A DNA stretch of 33,232 nucleotides. It comes from Puniceicoccales bacterium. Lineage in GTDB: Bacteria; Verrucomicrobiota; Verrucomicrobiia; Opitutales; JAIRLM01. The translations under genes and the position numbers were made by a program. The notes beneath the pieces were generated by a model. It searched no databases, had not been told where the DNA came from, and worked only from the letters and a program-made list of their open reading frames with translations. This document shows, piece by piece, positions 1 to 7,615 of this stretch; within the stretch, counting starts at the first letter, position 1, and every line of letters starts with the position of its first letter. The stretch lies in contig JAIRXK010000029.1 of NCBI GenBank assembly GCA_031268315.1, forward strand, positions 1 to 33,232, written 5' to 3'.

Positions 1-153
1 ATGCTTAAATGCCTCATCTGCAAACGGAAAGCATTTTGCCACCGGAAATGGGCAAAGATAATTGTCCATCCGCAGGCCATGGAATCAATACCTCTAAAAA
101 GCAAACATCGCGTGTGGATTCATTTGAAAATCAAAAATTTACGACGGTCGTAG
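1..153 (+). other. short open stretch at window edge, doubtful
   Basis: An ATG at base 1 opens a 50-codon frame ending in TAG at 151-153. It is rich in Cys, Lys and Arg and has a CxxC near its start, but I recognise no family. The window cuts it exactly at its start, so it could be the tail of a longer gene or chance. Bases 154-422 before the channel gene are AT-rich and show no gene I can support. Confidence 0.12.
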
Positions 154-422
154 CTTCGACATGGGTCGCAATATGAATTTTGAATTCGAATTTGAAACAA
201 GGAGCATTTCCAATTCTACCAATGCATAAAAAATTTAAGAGGGAATCAAAAAAGCATTTGTGCGATTGGGGTGGATATTTTTATTTCGCCGCTATCACTT
301 GATTTTTTTTGATGTTCCACGGTGCAGTTTACCCCGCATCCGTTCGCTTTGGCACTCCTGCGGTGCAATCGTGGGTGAAAATGGGTTTGACATACCGGCA
401 CTTTTGCAATGAGCATCGATCC

Positions 423-1649
423 ATGAGGTGCTGGTTGTTGGGGGTAATCTTCTTGCTGCTATCCATGGTCCCATTGAATGGCAAGGATCTTTCTGCAAGA
501 GAGGAGCAAAGTGCCACGGTCGCGCAGTTTTCTTCGACGCGGGCATGTACCCGACACCGCGGTGACTCATTTCTCCATTATTTAGAGTCCATCAAAATTA
601 ACGATGCCATTGGGGCAATTTTGGTGCTTTTGGGGACCGTTTTCTTCCATGTGCTCGTCGTCGGACGATTTTTCCGGGTAGTGGAACGGCGCGTGCAGCA
701 GCGAAAGTGGCTCAGCAAAGCGTCGATTTTGCACCGCATACGCAGACCCGTTGTTTCCTTTGTCTTTTTGGCCGGATTGATGCTGATGGCACAATTTTTT
801 CTCTTCACATCGGATGCCCGCGCCATTGCTAATAGGCTATTCCACGCCCTAACCCTTGGCTTGGCCACGTGGACAGCCAGTGCCATCGGCGACACCCTCT
901 TCTTTCGCCTATCCCAGCGTCTCCTTCGGCAAAATTCAGAGTACTATGGCATTCTCCCGCTGCTCAACCGTTGTTTTCGCGGGATCATCATCGCCATTGG
1001 AGCACTTTTTCTCATCGATGCCTTCGGCTATTCCGTCGGTGGAATTTTTGCAACACTCGGCGTTGGCGGTGCCCTGGTTGCATTGGCAGCGAAGGACTCC
1101 ATCGCTAACGTCTTCAGCTCTTTGAGCATTATCCTTGACCGGCCATTCAAAGTCGGTGATTGGATCTGCGTTGGCACGGGAGCCATCGAGGGAAATGTGG
1201 AACAAATAGGGCTGCGGTCCACGCGCATTCGCACATTTGCGAAGACACTCATGGTTGTTCCCAATGGCATTCTTGCTGCTGAGGTTATTAACAACTACTC
1301 CTGCATGCCATACCGCCGTGTGAAGCAGCTGCTCTACATCGATCCGGGAACGGATCCGATCTCCCTCGGGCAATTTGTGGATGCCGTGGAAGCATTAATT
1401 CTCAGCGATTGCGATGTCGCACGGGAATTGACATTTTGCTCCCTATCCGAGTTTGATGCGGCGTCTTTGCAAATTATGATTTATTATTTTACCGTTGCAA
1501 CGGACCTAAAGTCCCACATGGCCGTGCGCAATCGTATCAATCGGCAAATTCTGAAAATTGCCCGCCAATTGGCCATTACGCCCTCGGCCTCCTACGGCAT
1601 TCGGCCATCTTCGCCGCCCGGTGAGTCGGTGCAGTTCCTCGACCAATGA
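423..1649 (+). CDS. MscS-family small-conductance mechanosensitive channel
   Basis: This is an inner-membrane channel that opens under membrane tension and releases solutes during osmotic downshock. I start it at the ATG at 423 because the first residues (MRCWLLGVIFLLLSMVPLNG) form a clean signal peptide. In-frame ATGs at 312 and 381 and a TTG at 309 are possible alternatives, and none has a strong ribosome binding site. After the signal come transmembrane helices around residues 65-90, 115-135 and 185-205. The Gly/Ala-rich pore-lining helix follows at about residues 200-235 (FATLGVGGALVALAAKDS). Next is the beta domain with the family-typical FKVGDW and VPNG motifs, then a soluble C-terminal alpha/beta domain. 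The length of 408 residues fits the larger periplasmic-N-terminus members. It is followed 81 bp later by a co-directional secreted glucosaminidase. The family call is secure; the exact start is not. Confidence 0.9.
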   Translation: MRCWLLGVIFLLLSMVPLNGKDLSAREEQSATVAQFSSTRACTRHRGDSFLHYLESIKINDAIGAILVLLGTVFFHVLVVGRFFRVVERRVQQRKWLSKASILHRIRRPVVSFVFLAGLMLMAQFFLFTSDARAIANRLFHALTLGLATWTASAIGDTLFFRLSQRLLRQNSEYYGILPLLNRCFRGIIIAIGALFLIDAFGYSVGGIFATLGVGGALVALAAKDSIANVFSSLSIILDRPFKVGDWICVGTGAIEGNVEQIGLRSTRIRTFAKTLMVVPNGILAAEVINNYSCMPYRRVKQLLYIDPGTDPISLGQFVDAVEALILSDCDVARELTFCSLSEFDAASLQIMIYYFTVATDLKSHMAVRNRINRQILKIARQLAITPSASYGIRPSSPPGESVQFLDQ

Positions 1650-1730
1650 AAATTTAGGCTGTGGTCCCGATATTTTTTCAAATGGCACTTTTAATTTGCC
1701 AACTTGCAGCCGTTGGGATATGTATTTGCC

Positions 1731-2330
1731 ATGAAATGGTTGGCGATGTTCATCCTGTGCATTTTTGCTGCAATTATTTGCATTGGAGCGGCAAAATTTC
1801 CAGGAAGAATGGATATTGCCGGCATCGACGCGCTGTCCAAGGACGCACTTCTGCAATTTTTAATGGAGAAAAATTCAAACCTTGAACGGAACTATGCGAA
1901 GCGTGTTGTGGCGGCCTATGCCGAAGAATGCCGCTGCGAGGGCATCCGTCTGCTGGTTGCATTTGCGCAAATGTGTTTGGAGACAAATTATTTAAAATTC
2001 ACTGGCCAGGTCAAACTTGAGCAGAATAACTTCTGTGGCTTTGGGGTCGCCGGGCCAGACAATGACGGCGATTACTTTTCAACCGTCGAAGGAGGCGTTC
2101 GAACCCACGTGCAGCATCTAAAGGCCTATGCTTCCAAGCGGGCGCTGAATAATCCATGCATCGACATGCGCCGTGCCTACATTCCAGCCATTGGGAAATT
2201 GCGCACTGTGAAAAATCTGACCAAAACCTGGGCAATGGACGACCAATACGACCAACTCATTGCGTCTATCATGGCCAATATCCGCAAAAGTGCGTCCTTT
2301 GTCTGGTGGGGAATAGGCCGATTCAATTGA
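1731..2330 (+). CDS. secreted glucosaminidase-domain peptidoglycan hydrolase (FlgJ/LytG type)
   Basis: Probable endo-beta-N-acetylglucosaminidase acting on peptidoglycan in the periplasm. The protein has 199 residues from the ATG at 1731, opening with a hydrophobic signal or anchor segment (MKWLAMFILCIFAAIICIGAA). A TTG nine codons upstream extends the frame but adds nothing. The catalytic domain covers about residues 55-185. It shows the family pattern of a helix ending in the presumed catalytic Glu (AQMCLETNY, Glu84), then the NNFCGFG turn, then a YFSTVEGGVRTHVQHLKAYA helix typical of glucosaminidase domains. There is no LysM or SH3 domain, so wall targeting would depend on the N-terminal anchor. 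It lies directly after the MscS gene in the same direction and may be cotranscribed with it. Being a wall hydrolase is well supported; the physiological role is unknown. Confidence 0.75.
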   Translation: MKWLAMFILCIFAAIICIGAAKFPGRMDIAGIDALSKDALLQFLMEKNSNLERNYAKRVVAAYAEECRCEGIRLLVAFAQMCLETNYLKFTGQVKLEQNNFCGFGVAGPDNDGDYFSTVEGGVRTHVQHLKAYASKRALNNPCIDMRRAYIPAIGKLRTVKNLTKTWAMDDQYDQLIASIMANIRKSASFVWWGIGRFN

Positions 2331-2990
2331 AAAATGATGCGGAGGGGAAGACGTTGTGGGTTCAGTGTGGTAAAGTAAAGATTTTGCTATTTCGGCTGGG
2401 TATGTCGCCGTTCCGTTGGAGCGACGGCAAATGAGCGGAGTCACGGATCCAATGAACGCCTCTGTGGTCTCTGCATTTGTGCGGCAGTGGAATGTGTAAA
2501 AAAAATGTGTAAAAATTTACGCTGCGAAATTTTGCAAATGGCGAAATTTCGTCGGCCGTGAATGGGCGCTATAAAATTGACCGCGCATTGCAAATGCAAC
2601 AGTTGGCATAGATAGAAGAAAAAGCGCTATCAGCATGAAATGATTGTCGACATAGGAACGTTGCCCGCGCGGGTAATTTTTGGCCGTTGGCGGTGAAAAT
2701 GGCGGGAAAAATTTTGAGAATTTAAACGCGAAATCGCTATTTTTTTAGCAAATATTGCCAGAATGTAAAAAAAAGTTCAAGTGGCAACATACTAATTACA
2801 AGAAACTTATGCTTAATTGAATTGCTAAATTAGCGTCTATAGTAAAAAAGACTTTACATTGAATATATTTTAGCATAGCAAAGTTGCCAATGGCATTCAT
2901 TGCATCGCCGGTCAATTTAGCAATCATTAGTAGTGGATTCAGGTATGACAAGGCAGTCATTTAAGCCAATTAATAGTAAAAGGAAAATTT
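2331..2990 (+). other. 660-bp AT-rich non-coding leader
   Basis: I find no credible gene here. Visible items are a tandem 13-bp repeat (aatgtgtaaaaa at 2491-2502 and 2504-2515), a near-palindrome centred on CCCGCGCGGG at about 2661-2676, and many A/T runs between 2740 and 2880. The last 10 bp before the large gene carry its Shine-Dalgarno. A weak TTTACA (2853-2858) with TAGCAA 17 bp on could be a promoter, but I would not rely on it. Confidence 0.4.
2980..2986 (+). promoter_or_regulatory. ribosome binding site of the 1370-aa gene
   Basis: AAGGAAAA-type Shine-Dalgarno with AGGA at 2981-2984, six bases before the ATG at 2991. It fixes the start of the large gene. Confidence 0.6.
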
Positions 2991-5900
2991 ATGAATACGA
3001 ATTTAGAAAAATTTCTCAATGACATTGTATCGGTCGCCAATGAGCCAATTACAGAAGCTGCTAATCAATCACAGTTAGTCAAAGGCATCATTGCATTGGG
3101 CGAAGATGAAAATTTATATATCTCGACCGTCAAATGCAGCCCAATGGACCAGCAATTTCAAGACGATTGCATGCGTGCAGCTGGAAGACTTCAATTACTT
3201 ATAGGAATTAGTCGCAGTTCCGCCAATGTGCAATTTACTGAAATTCAAATCAATTGCCTAGGAGATGTAATTGTAAAATCAACCATGGGTGATAGTCTTC
3301 TTTTCATCGGTCACATAGAATCACCTGCAGTAGCTGCCGCGACATATGCAATAGAAAAATTTTACAGCAAAGCGTACCCAAGTGCCATTGGCGATCTGAT
3401 GGTAATACCTCATGAGCATGGCGAAAGAGTTCACTGGGTGAATTTGAGTCCCGATGAGCAGTGGAAATTATTTCAGAAAGGCAGCGTTGGAATAGGTGGC
3501 AAGAAGGCCGTTGAGGGTATTCAATATTTATTGAATCAGGGCTATACGCTACAGAGTGAAGAAATCCAAAGGCGCATGAGTGAAAGAATAGAAGTCAATC
3601 TTGGCGCAATGCCGCATATCCATGGCCCACTGCATAGTTTACGCACTGCGGTGCACGTGGAAACAGTAGGCGTCATGTACAAATTCTTTTTCAAAGAATT
3701 CACGAAATTGAGCGATGGCGACATAGAATTGGCGAAAATTGCCGCCATTTTTCACGATTCCGGTCGGCAATCCGACGGAAGTGACATTTACGATGAAATT
3801 AGTGCGCAAAATGCCGAAGATTATATGAGATTGAGTAAATTTCCAGAGGAATTGTGCATACGCGTTGGAAATGCCATTCGCAATAAGGATTCAAAAGAGA
3901 GAGACAAGGATTTAATTGCCATTCTATTACATGAGGCTGATTGTTTGGAGTACAAACGTATTAAACAAGCAGAATTCAACCTGAAATTCATGGATTATCA
4001 TCAATTTAAGTTTAAAATAAATGATATTGAAATATGTAATGGCAATGAGAAAGCATGCTTCGAAAATAACATTTCAAAAATAGTTTTGGCAACTGAAAAA
4101 TTTATCCTTGGAAGTGCTAACTCGGATATTAGAAACTATCATACTATGCGTGAAATCGCAATGAATTATTATAAATTATTCCCAATTGAAAGTCCGCGCT
4201 ATTGTAAACTATGTGCTGCTGAAGTAACTGATGAGGAATTATTATTAATTAACACAGAATTTAATAAAATTTCCGATTTACAAACCCAGTTAATTAGTGA
4301 AAATTACGAATTCGCTAATGTGGTTCAAGGAATTCTTAATAATTGGGGAAATGATGCATTACACGCACTCTTAAACACAAAAACACGACCGTATTTTCTC
4401 AATGCAATTAGTTTAATGCGACCGCTATTGAATTGCATAAATGAATACGCTAATATCGAGAAAAATCAATGCATTACTCAAATTGGAAGGAGCGTTGAGG
4501 CCATAATAATTAATGCGATGTCGATTGCATTTGGAAATGCTAATAATGTGATCTTCGTAGGATTTTCAAAAGGGAAATTTAGCAAGGTTTTATATTACAG
4601 AGAAAATGATGGGCCATGTGTATTTAAATCACTAATCAGCGACGCGAATCCAAGTGACACGGACATGGAGGTGAGGTGGGGCATTCCGCGCAATACCACT
4701 ATCGGAAGAAATCTAGCTCCACAGGTAGTCAATGCATATTTGAGTGAAATTGGAGGTGCTCCAAGGGTTGTCGTGGAAGCAAAGCTCAAAGTTGCAAATG
4801 GTGTGCCTGGAATTTCCATGGAACAAGCACCGGGAAGAGAAGTTATGCAAAGTGCGACGTGGGACATTGCAAATGACCCTGAATATCGTCGCCAGGAAAC
4901 ATGGTTACAATTGATCGACTGCATTACCGGAGAATTGGATCGGCATGGGAACAACGTTTTCTACGATCCGAAGACTCAAAAACTAACGGCCATCGATTTC
5001 GATGGAAGCTTTCCAATTCAGCAACTCAGAAATGCAGTTATTCTTATCGATAGCAATGGAAAATTTAGAGTTGATAACGAAATGAGGAAAGCCATAAAAG
5101 ATAAAAATTTAGCAAATTCCATTCCAGATTGCCTGTATATAGTTCGCAAAGATATTGAAATAGCATGTGGGATCGATGAACTCGGTGTGCAAAATTACTG
5201 CATGCCACCGGTCATAGATGAAACCATGAAAGAAGCCATATTAAAAATTGATATAAATGAACTGCAAAGCCGATTGGAGAAAACCGGCCTCAGCGATGAG
5301 CAAATAAAAGCAGCAATGGTGCGTGTCCAATGTATGAAGAATATAATTGGAAATAAAAAAATTCATACTATTAATTTGTTAGATTGGAATGTTAGTGCAA
5401 ATTTCGCAATTTGCGAATGCGATAATTGTTATTTTCTGCATCACTTACCAGAAAATTTAGGAATGTGTGCAAAAATAAACTATAGTGTCAACTATTCTGC
5501 AGTATCGTGCATTGTACATGCTGCGCAGTTTGGAAATTGTGATAGTGTGACAGATACGATAAAATTAATGCCCGCATTAAACGCCATTATGTATTTAGAG
5601 CATCCGCAAACTGGTGTGTATATAGGAGGCGGAATGATAAGCGAAATTAACACCATAGAAACATGTTATTCAAATGAAGAACTCATTAACACCGGAATTA
5701 AACTCAGCGGAATTCTTATAGATAACATTCCAATTGCGAAAAAGCTTCTTGTATGTATCATAATTACTCATTCACTTAATGATCTCTTGAATGACGGAAG
5801 TTTTGTGTTATTTATGCTGAAAACACTCAACTTAACGGAGCAGGAAATTATCATTGCCAAAGCGATAATCGATAACAATGATAGGCTCATAGAATTTTGC

Positions 5901-7103
5901 CTAAAGCAGAATGCGACTGTAGATGACATACTAGTGTATTTCGAAACTTTTGGCATTCCATGCGGTGAGTTTTTTGCGATGCAAAAGGCATCATTTTTTG
6001 CACGAGCGATGCACAATTCTCAAATTTCAGAGAATCAAAATTTATTTTGCCAATGGAAAATGAATGAAATTGCTGACACACTTCCAATAAAGCGCGAGGC
6101 GAGGATTAAACTTGAAGGATGCACATTGAATCAGCAAGCATTTATCACTAAATGCGTTAATCAGAGAATCCAGGATGGAGAGAAGCAGAAATGGGCATGG
6201 GGCATTGCTAAGGATATGGCAACACTTTACCAAGCAAACATGGAAGACTTATTTGTACATGGAGTTACAAGTTCGACGCAGTTTATCGATGTTCAAGCGT
6301 GGATAAATTGGCGCATGGATCTCGAAACTCTTTTGGATAAAGTAATGCGCCAAGAAGGTGGTTCATTGAAACTAATCCACGATTGGCAATCCCAACAATT
6401 ATCTAGTTCGTGGACTCCATTTTCCTGTGCAATAAAATCTATTTTACTCGAAAATCGGAATGATGGATTCAATCAAAATGGACGATATTTTCTTAAAAAC
6501 CACACTGTACAAACCTTATTAATGGAACGTCAAAATGTCAGTGCATTTTACAAGCAATTTTATTCAATAGAATTTGATCAAATGCTTAGTCGATCGCTGT
6601 CACTGTATTTAGCGTTTACATCCATAGGAATAAATGCAATAGGTCACCCTCTTATTGTGAATGTGAATGGGAATGCTATGTGCATTGTCAGAAGAGGTGT
6701 TTATGCAGCACATATGCCGCAGGTGTACCAAACAGCTCGAGCGGGTGATACGATTTCAAATCAGCCCAACGGCATAGCAGAATCAACTTCACTACATACG
6801 GACCCACCTATGTACTTTCGCGAAGGAGAGTATGGAATAATGGTTTTAGAATATTTGGTGCCGATAACGAAAGTAATGACTGCATTTTTTCTTTCTACGG
6901 TGTTTTCTGATAGAAGTAGATATCGCCATCAATATGAATTTATAGTCGACATAAGCAGATCGTCTGAAAAAATAATTAGTACGAGTTATCCTCAGGGTTT
7001 TATACGGCTGCCTTCAACGCCTTTCGGGCACGAGGATCCCGTTGGATATGTTGCTGGGACTCAAAATCGACTGAGCATTCCCAATGAGCTAGCTTCCTAT
7101 TGA
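2991..7103 (+). CDS. 1370-aa multidomain effector-like protein: HD phosphohydrolase, kinase-like, ADP-ribosyltransferase-like
   Basis: I do not recognise the whole protein, but three enzyme-like regions are visible. First, an HD domain at about residues 205-330: His209/211/215 in HIHGPLHSLRT, the HD dyad His255-Asp256 in IFHDSGRQ, and a later Asp317 in LLHEADCLEY; this is the metal-binding pattern of HD phosphohydrolases. Second, a kinase-like domain at about 525-700: candidate Lys546 (CVFKSL), a catalytic-loop-like DRHGNN (650-655), and IDFDGSFP (668-675), resembling the D-x-H-x-x-N / I-D-x-D layout of PI3/4-kinase-like and HipA-like folds. Third, an ART-like C-terminus at about 1220-1335: Arg1234/1235 in CIVRRGV, STS at 1265-1267, and Q-Y-E at 1314-1316, the R / S-T-S / (Q/E)xE order of bacterial mono-ADP-ribosyltransferases. 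No signal peptide or membrane segment is seen. The gene is much richer in A/T than its neighbours, suggesting transfer. Domain calls rest on motifs only: HD is solid, kinase-like good, ART moderate. Confidence 0.8.
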   Translation: MNTNLEKFLNDIVSVANEPITEAANQSQLVKGIIALGEDENLYISTVKCSPMDQQFQDDCMRAAGRLQLLIGISRSSANVQFTEIQINCLGDVIVKSTMGDSLLFIGHIESPAVAAATYAIEKFYSKAYPSAIGDLMVIPHEHGERVHWVNLSPDEQWKLFQKGSVGIGGKKAVEGIQYLLNQGYTLQSEEIQRRMSERIEVNLGAMPHIHGPLHSLRTAVHVETVGVMYKFFFKEFTKLSDGDIELAKIAAIFHDSGRQSDGSDIYDEISAQNAEDYMRLSKFPEELCIRVGNAIRNKDSKERDKDLIAILLHEADCLEYKRIKQAEFNLKFMDYHQFKFKINDIEICNGNEKACFENNISKIVLATEKFILGSANSDIRNYHTMREIAMNYYKLFPIESPRYCKLCAAEVTDEELLLINTEFNKISDLQTQLISENYEFANVVQGILNNWGNDALHALLNTKTRPYFLNAISLMRPLLNCINEYANIEKNQCITQIGRSVEAIIINAMSIAFGNANNVIFVGFSKGKFSKVLYYRENDGPCVFKSLISDANPSDTDMEVRWGIPRNTTIGRNLAPQVVNAYLSEIGGAPRVVVEAKLKVANGVPGISMEQAPGREVMQSATWDIANDPEYRRQETWLQLIDCITGELDRHGNNVFYDPKTQKLTAIDFDGSFPIQQLRNAVILIDSNGKFRVDNEMRKAIKDKNLANSIPDCLYIVRKDIEIACGIDELGVQNYCMPPVIDETMKEAILKIDINELQSRLEKTGLSDEQIKAAMVRVQCMKNIIGNKKIHTINLLDWNVSANFAICECDNCYFLHHLPENLGMCAKINYSVNYSAVSCIVHAAQFGNCDSVTDTIKLMPALNAIMYLEHPQTGVYIGGGMISEINTIETCYSNEELINTGIKLSGILIDNIPIAKKLLVCIIITHSLNDLLNDGSFVLFMLKTLNLTEQEIIIAKAIIDNNDRLIEFCLKQNATVDDILVYFETFGIPCGEFFAMQKASFFARAMHNSQISENQNLFCQWKMNEIADTLPIKREARIKLEGCTLNQQAFITKCVNQRIQDGEKQKWAWGIAKDMATLYQANMEDLFVHGVTSSTQFIDVQAWINWRMDLETLLDKVMRQEGGSLKLIHDWQSQQLSSSWTPFSCAIKSILLENRNDGFNQNGRYFLKNHTVQTLLMERQNVSAFYKQFYSIEFDQMLSRSLSLYLAFTSIGINAIGHPLIVNVNGNAMCIVRRGVYAAHMPQVYQTARAGDTISNQPNGIAESTSLHTDPPMYFREGEYGIMVLEYLVPITKVMTAFFLSTVFSDRSRYRHQYEFIVDISRSSEKIISTSYPQGFIRLPSTPFGHEDPVGYVAGTQNRLSIPNELASY

Positions 7104-7135
7104 CATTGGCGAGTAATTTCTATTAAGTACATAAT

Positions 7136-7471
7136 GTGGACAGAAAAATTGACATCGGTAATCAAGTAATTACCATCATTGCAACGCATGTAAATGGACG
7201 CATTGACTTAAAAGTTGGTGATATTCCGGCGCTTATCTGGGATCCGGGTCCGTCTATTTTTTGGAAAAAACCAATGGTCCTCCTTTCAACCGTAGACTAT
7301 GAAAACGGTTACTGGGGATTTTTAACTGAAGTGGTCTGCGATGGTAATAGGTATCCTGGATTTACCGATGATCAGCGCCTCGTCGCCATTGGCAGACTAT
7401 CCGCCATCGGTAGGGCAATGGATGTGCCGTTGGGCGAAATTCATGACCTAAAGCAGTTGGAATCGGAATGA
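7136..7471 (+). CDS. small protein of unknown function downstream of the HD/kinase/ART gene
   Basis: A 111-residue frame begins with GTG at 7136, 32 bases after the large gene stops and in the same direction, so the two are probably cotranscribed. I recognise no family. The sequence is soluble, with short beta-like stretches (KIDIGNQVITIIATHV, RIDLKVGDIPALIW), several aromatics, and a helical C-terminal third (DDQRLVAIGRLSAIGRAM). No strong ribosome binding site is present. Its codon use is closer to the chromosome's GC-richer genes than to the AT-rich gene before it. The position suggests a partner of the large protein, such as a chaperone or an immunity factor, but nothing in the sequence demonstrates that. 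A strong terminator closes the pair. Confidence 0.6.
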   Translation: MDRKIDIGNQVITIIATHVNGRIDLKVGDIPALIWDPGPSIFWKKPMVLLSTVDYENGYWGFLTEVVCDGNRYPGFTDDQRLVAIGRLSAIGRAMDVPLGEIHDLKQLESE

Positions 7472-7530
7472 TGAGCGACTGAATTTATATGCATGGGCAG
7501 GTGGGTTACTTCACCGATGCCCGGGTACGG

Positions 7531-7561
7531 TGCCCCATATTTTCATGGGGCATTTTTTTTT
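7531..7561 (+). terminator. rho-independent terminator after the effector-like pair
   Basis: An eight-base stem, tgccccat (7531-7538) with atggggca (7545-7552), has a six-base loop and is followed by nine T residues. This is a textbook intrinsic terminator for + strand transcripts, 60 bp past the stop of the small ORF. Confidence 0.88.
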
Positions 7562-7586
7562 GTAAGAATAATTTCCGCCGTAGGCT

Positions 7587-7615
7587 CCCGCGCCGCAGCG
7601 CAGCGGAGGCGCGGG
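7587..7615 (-). terminator. GC-rich hairpin just after the RND pump stop codon
   Basis: A perfect eight-base inverted repeat, cccgcgcc (7587-7594) with ggcgcggg (7608-7615), directly abuts the stop codon of the efflux pump gene. It has no T run on the minus strand, so it may be an mRNA-stabilising stem or a weak terminator. Confidence 0.4.

Noticed and set aside
7531..7615. CRISPR-like or mobile-element ends at the two adjacent hairpins
   Set aside because: They are unrelated single stems, one a + strand terminator and one a post-stop stem of the pump gene; no repeats or spacers are present.
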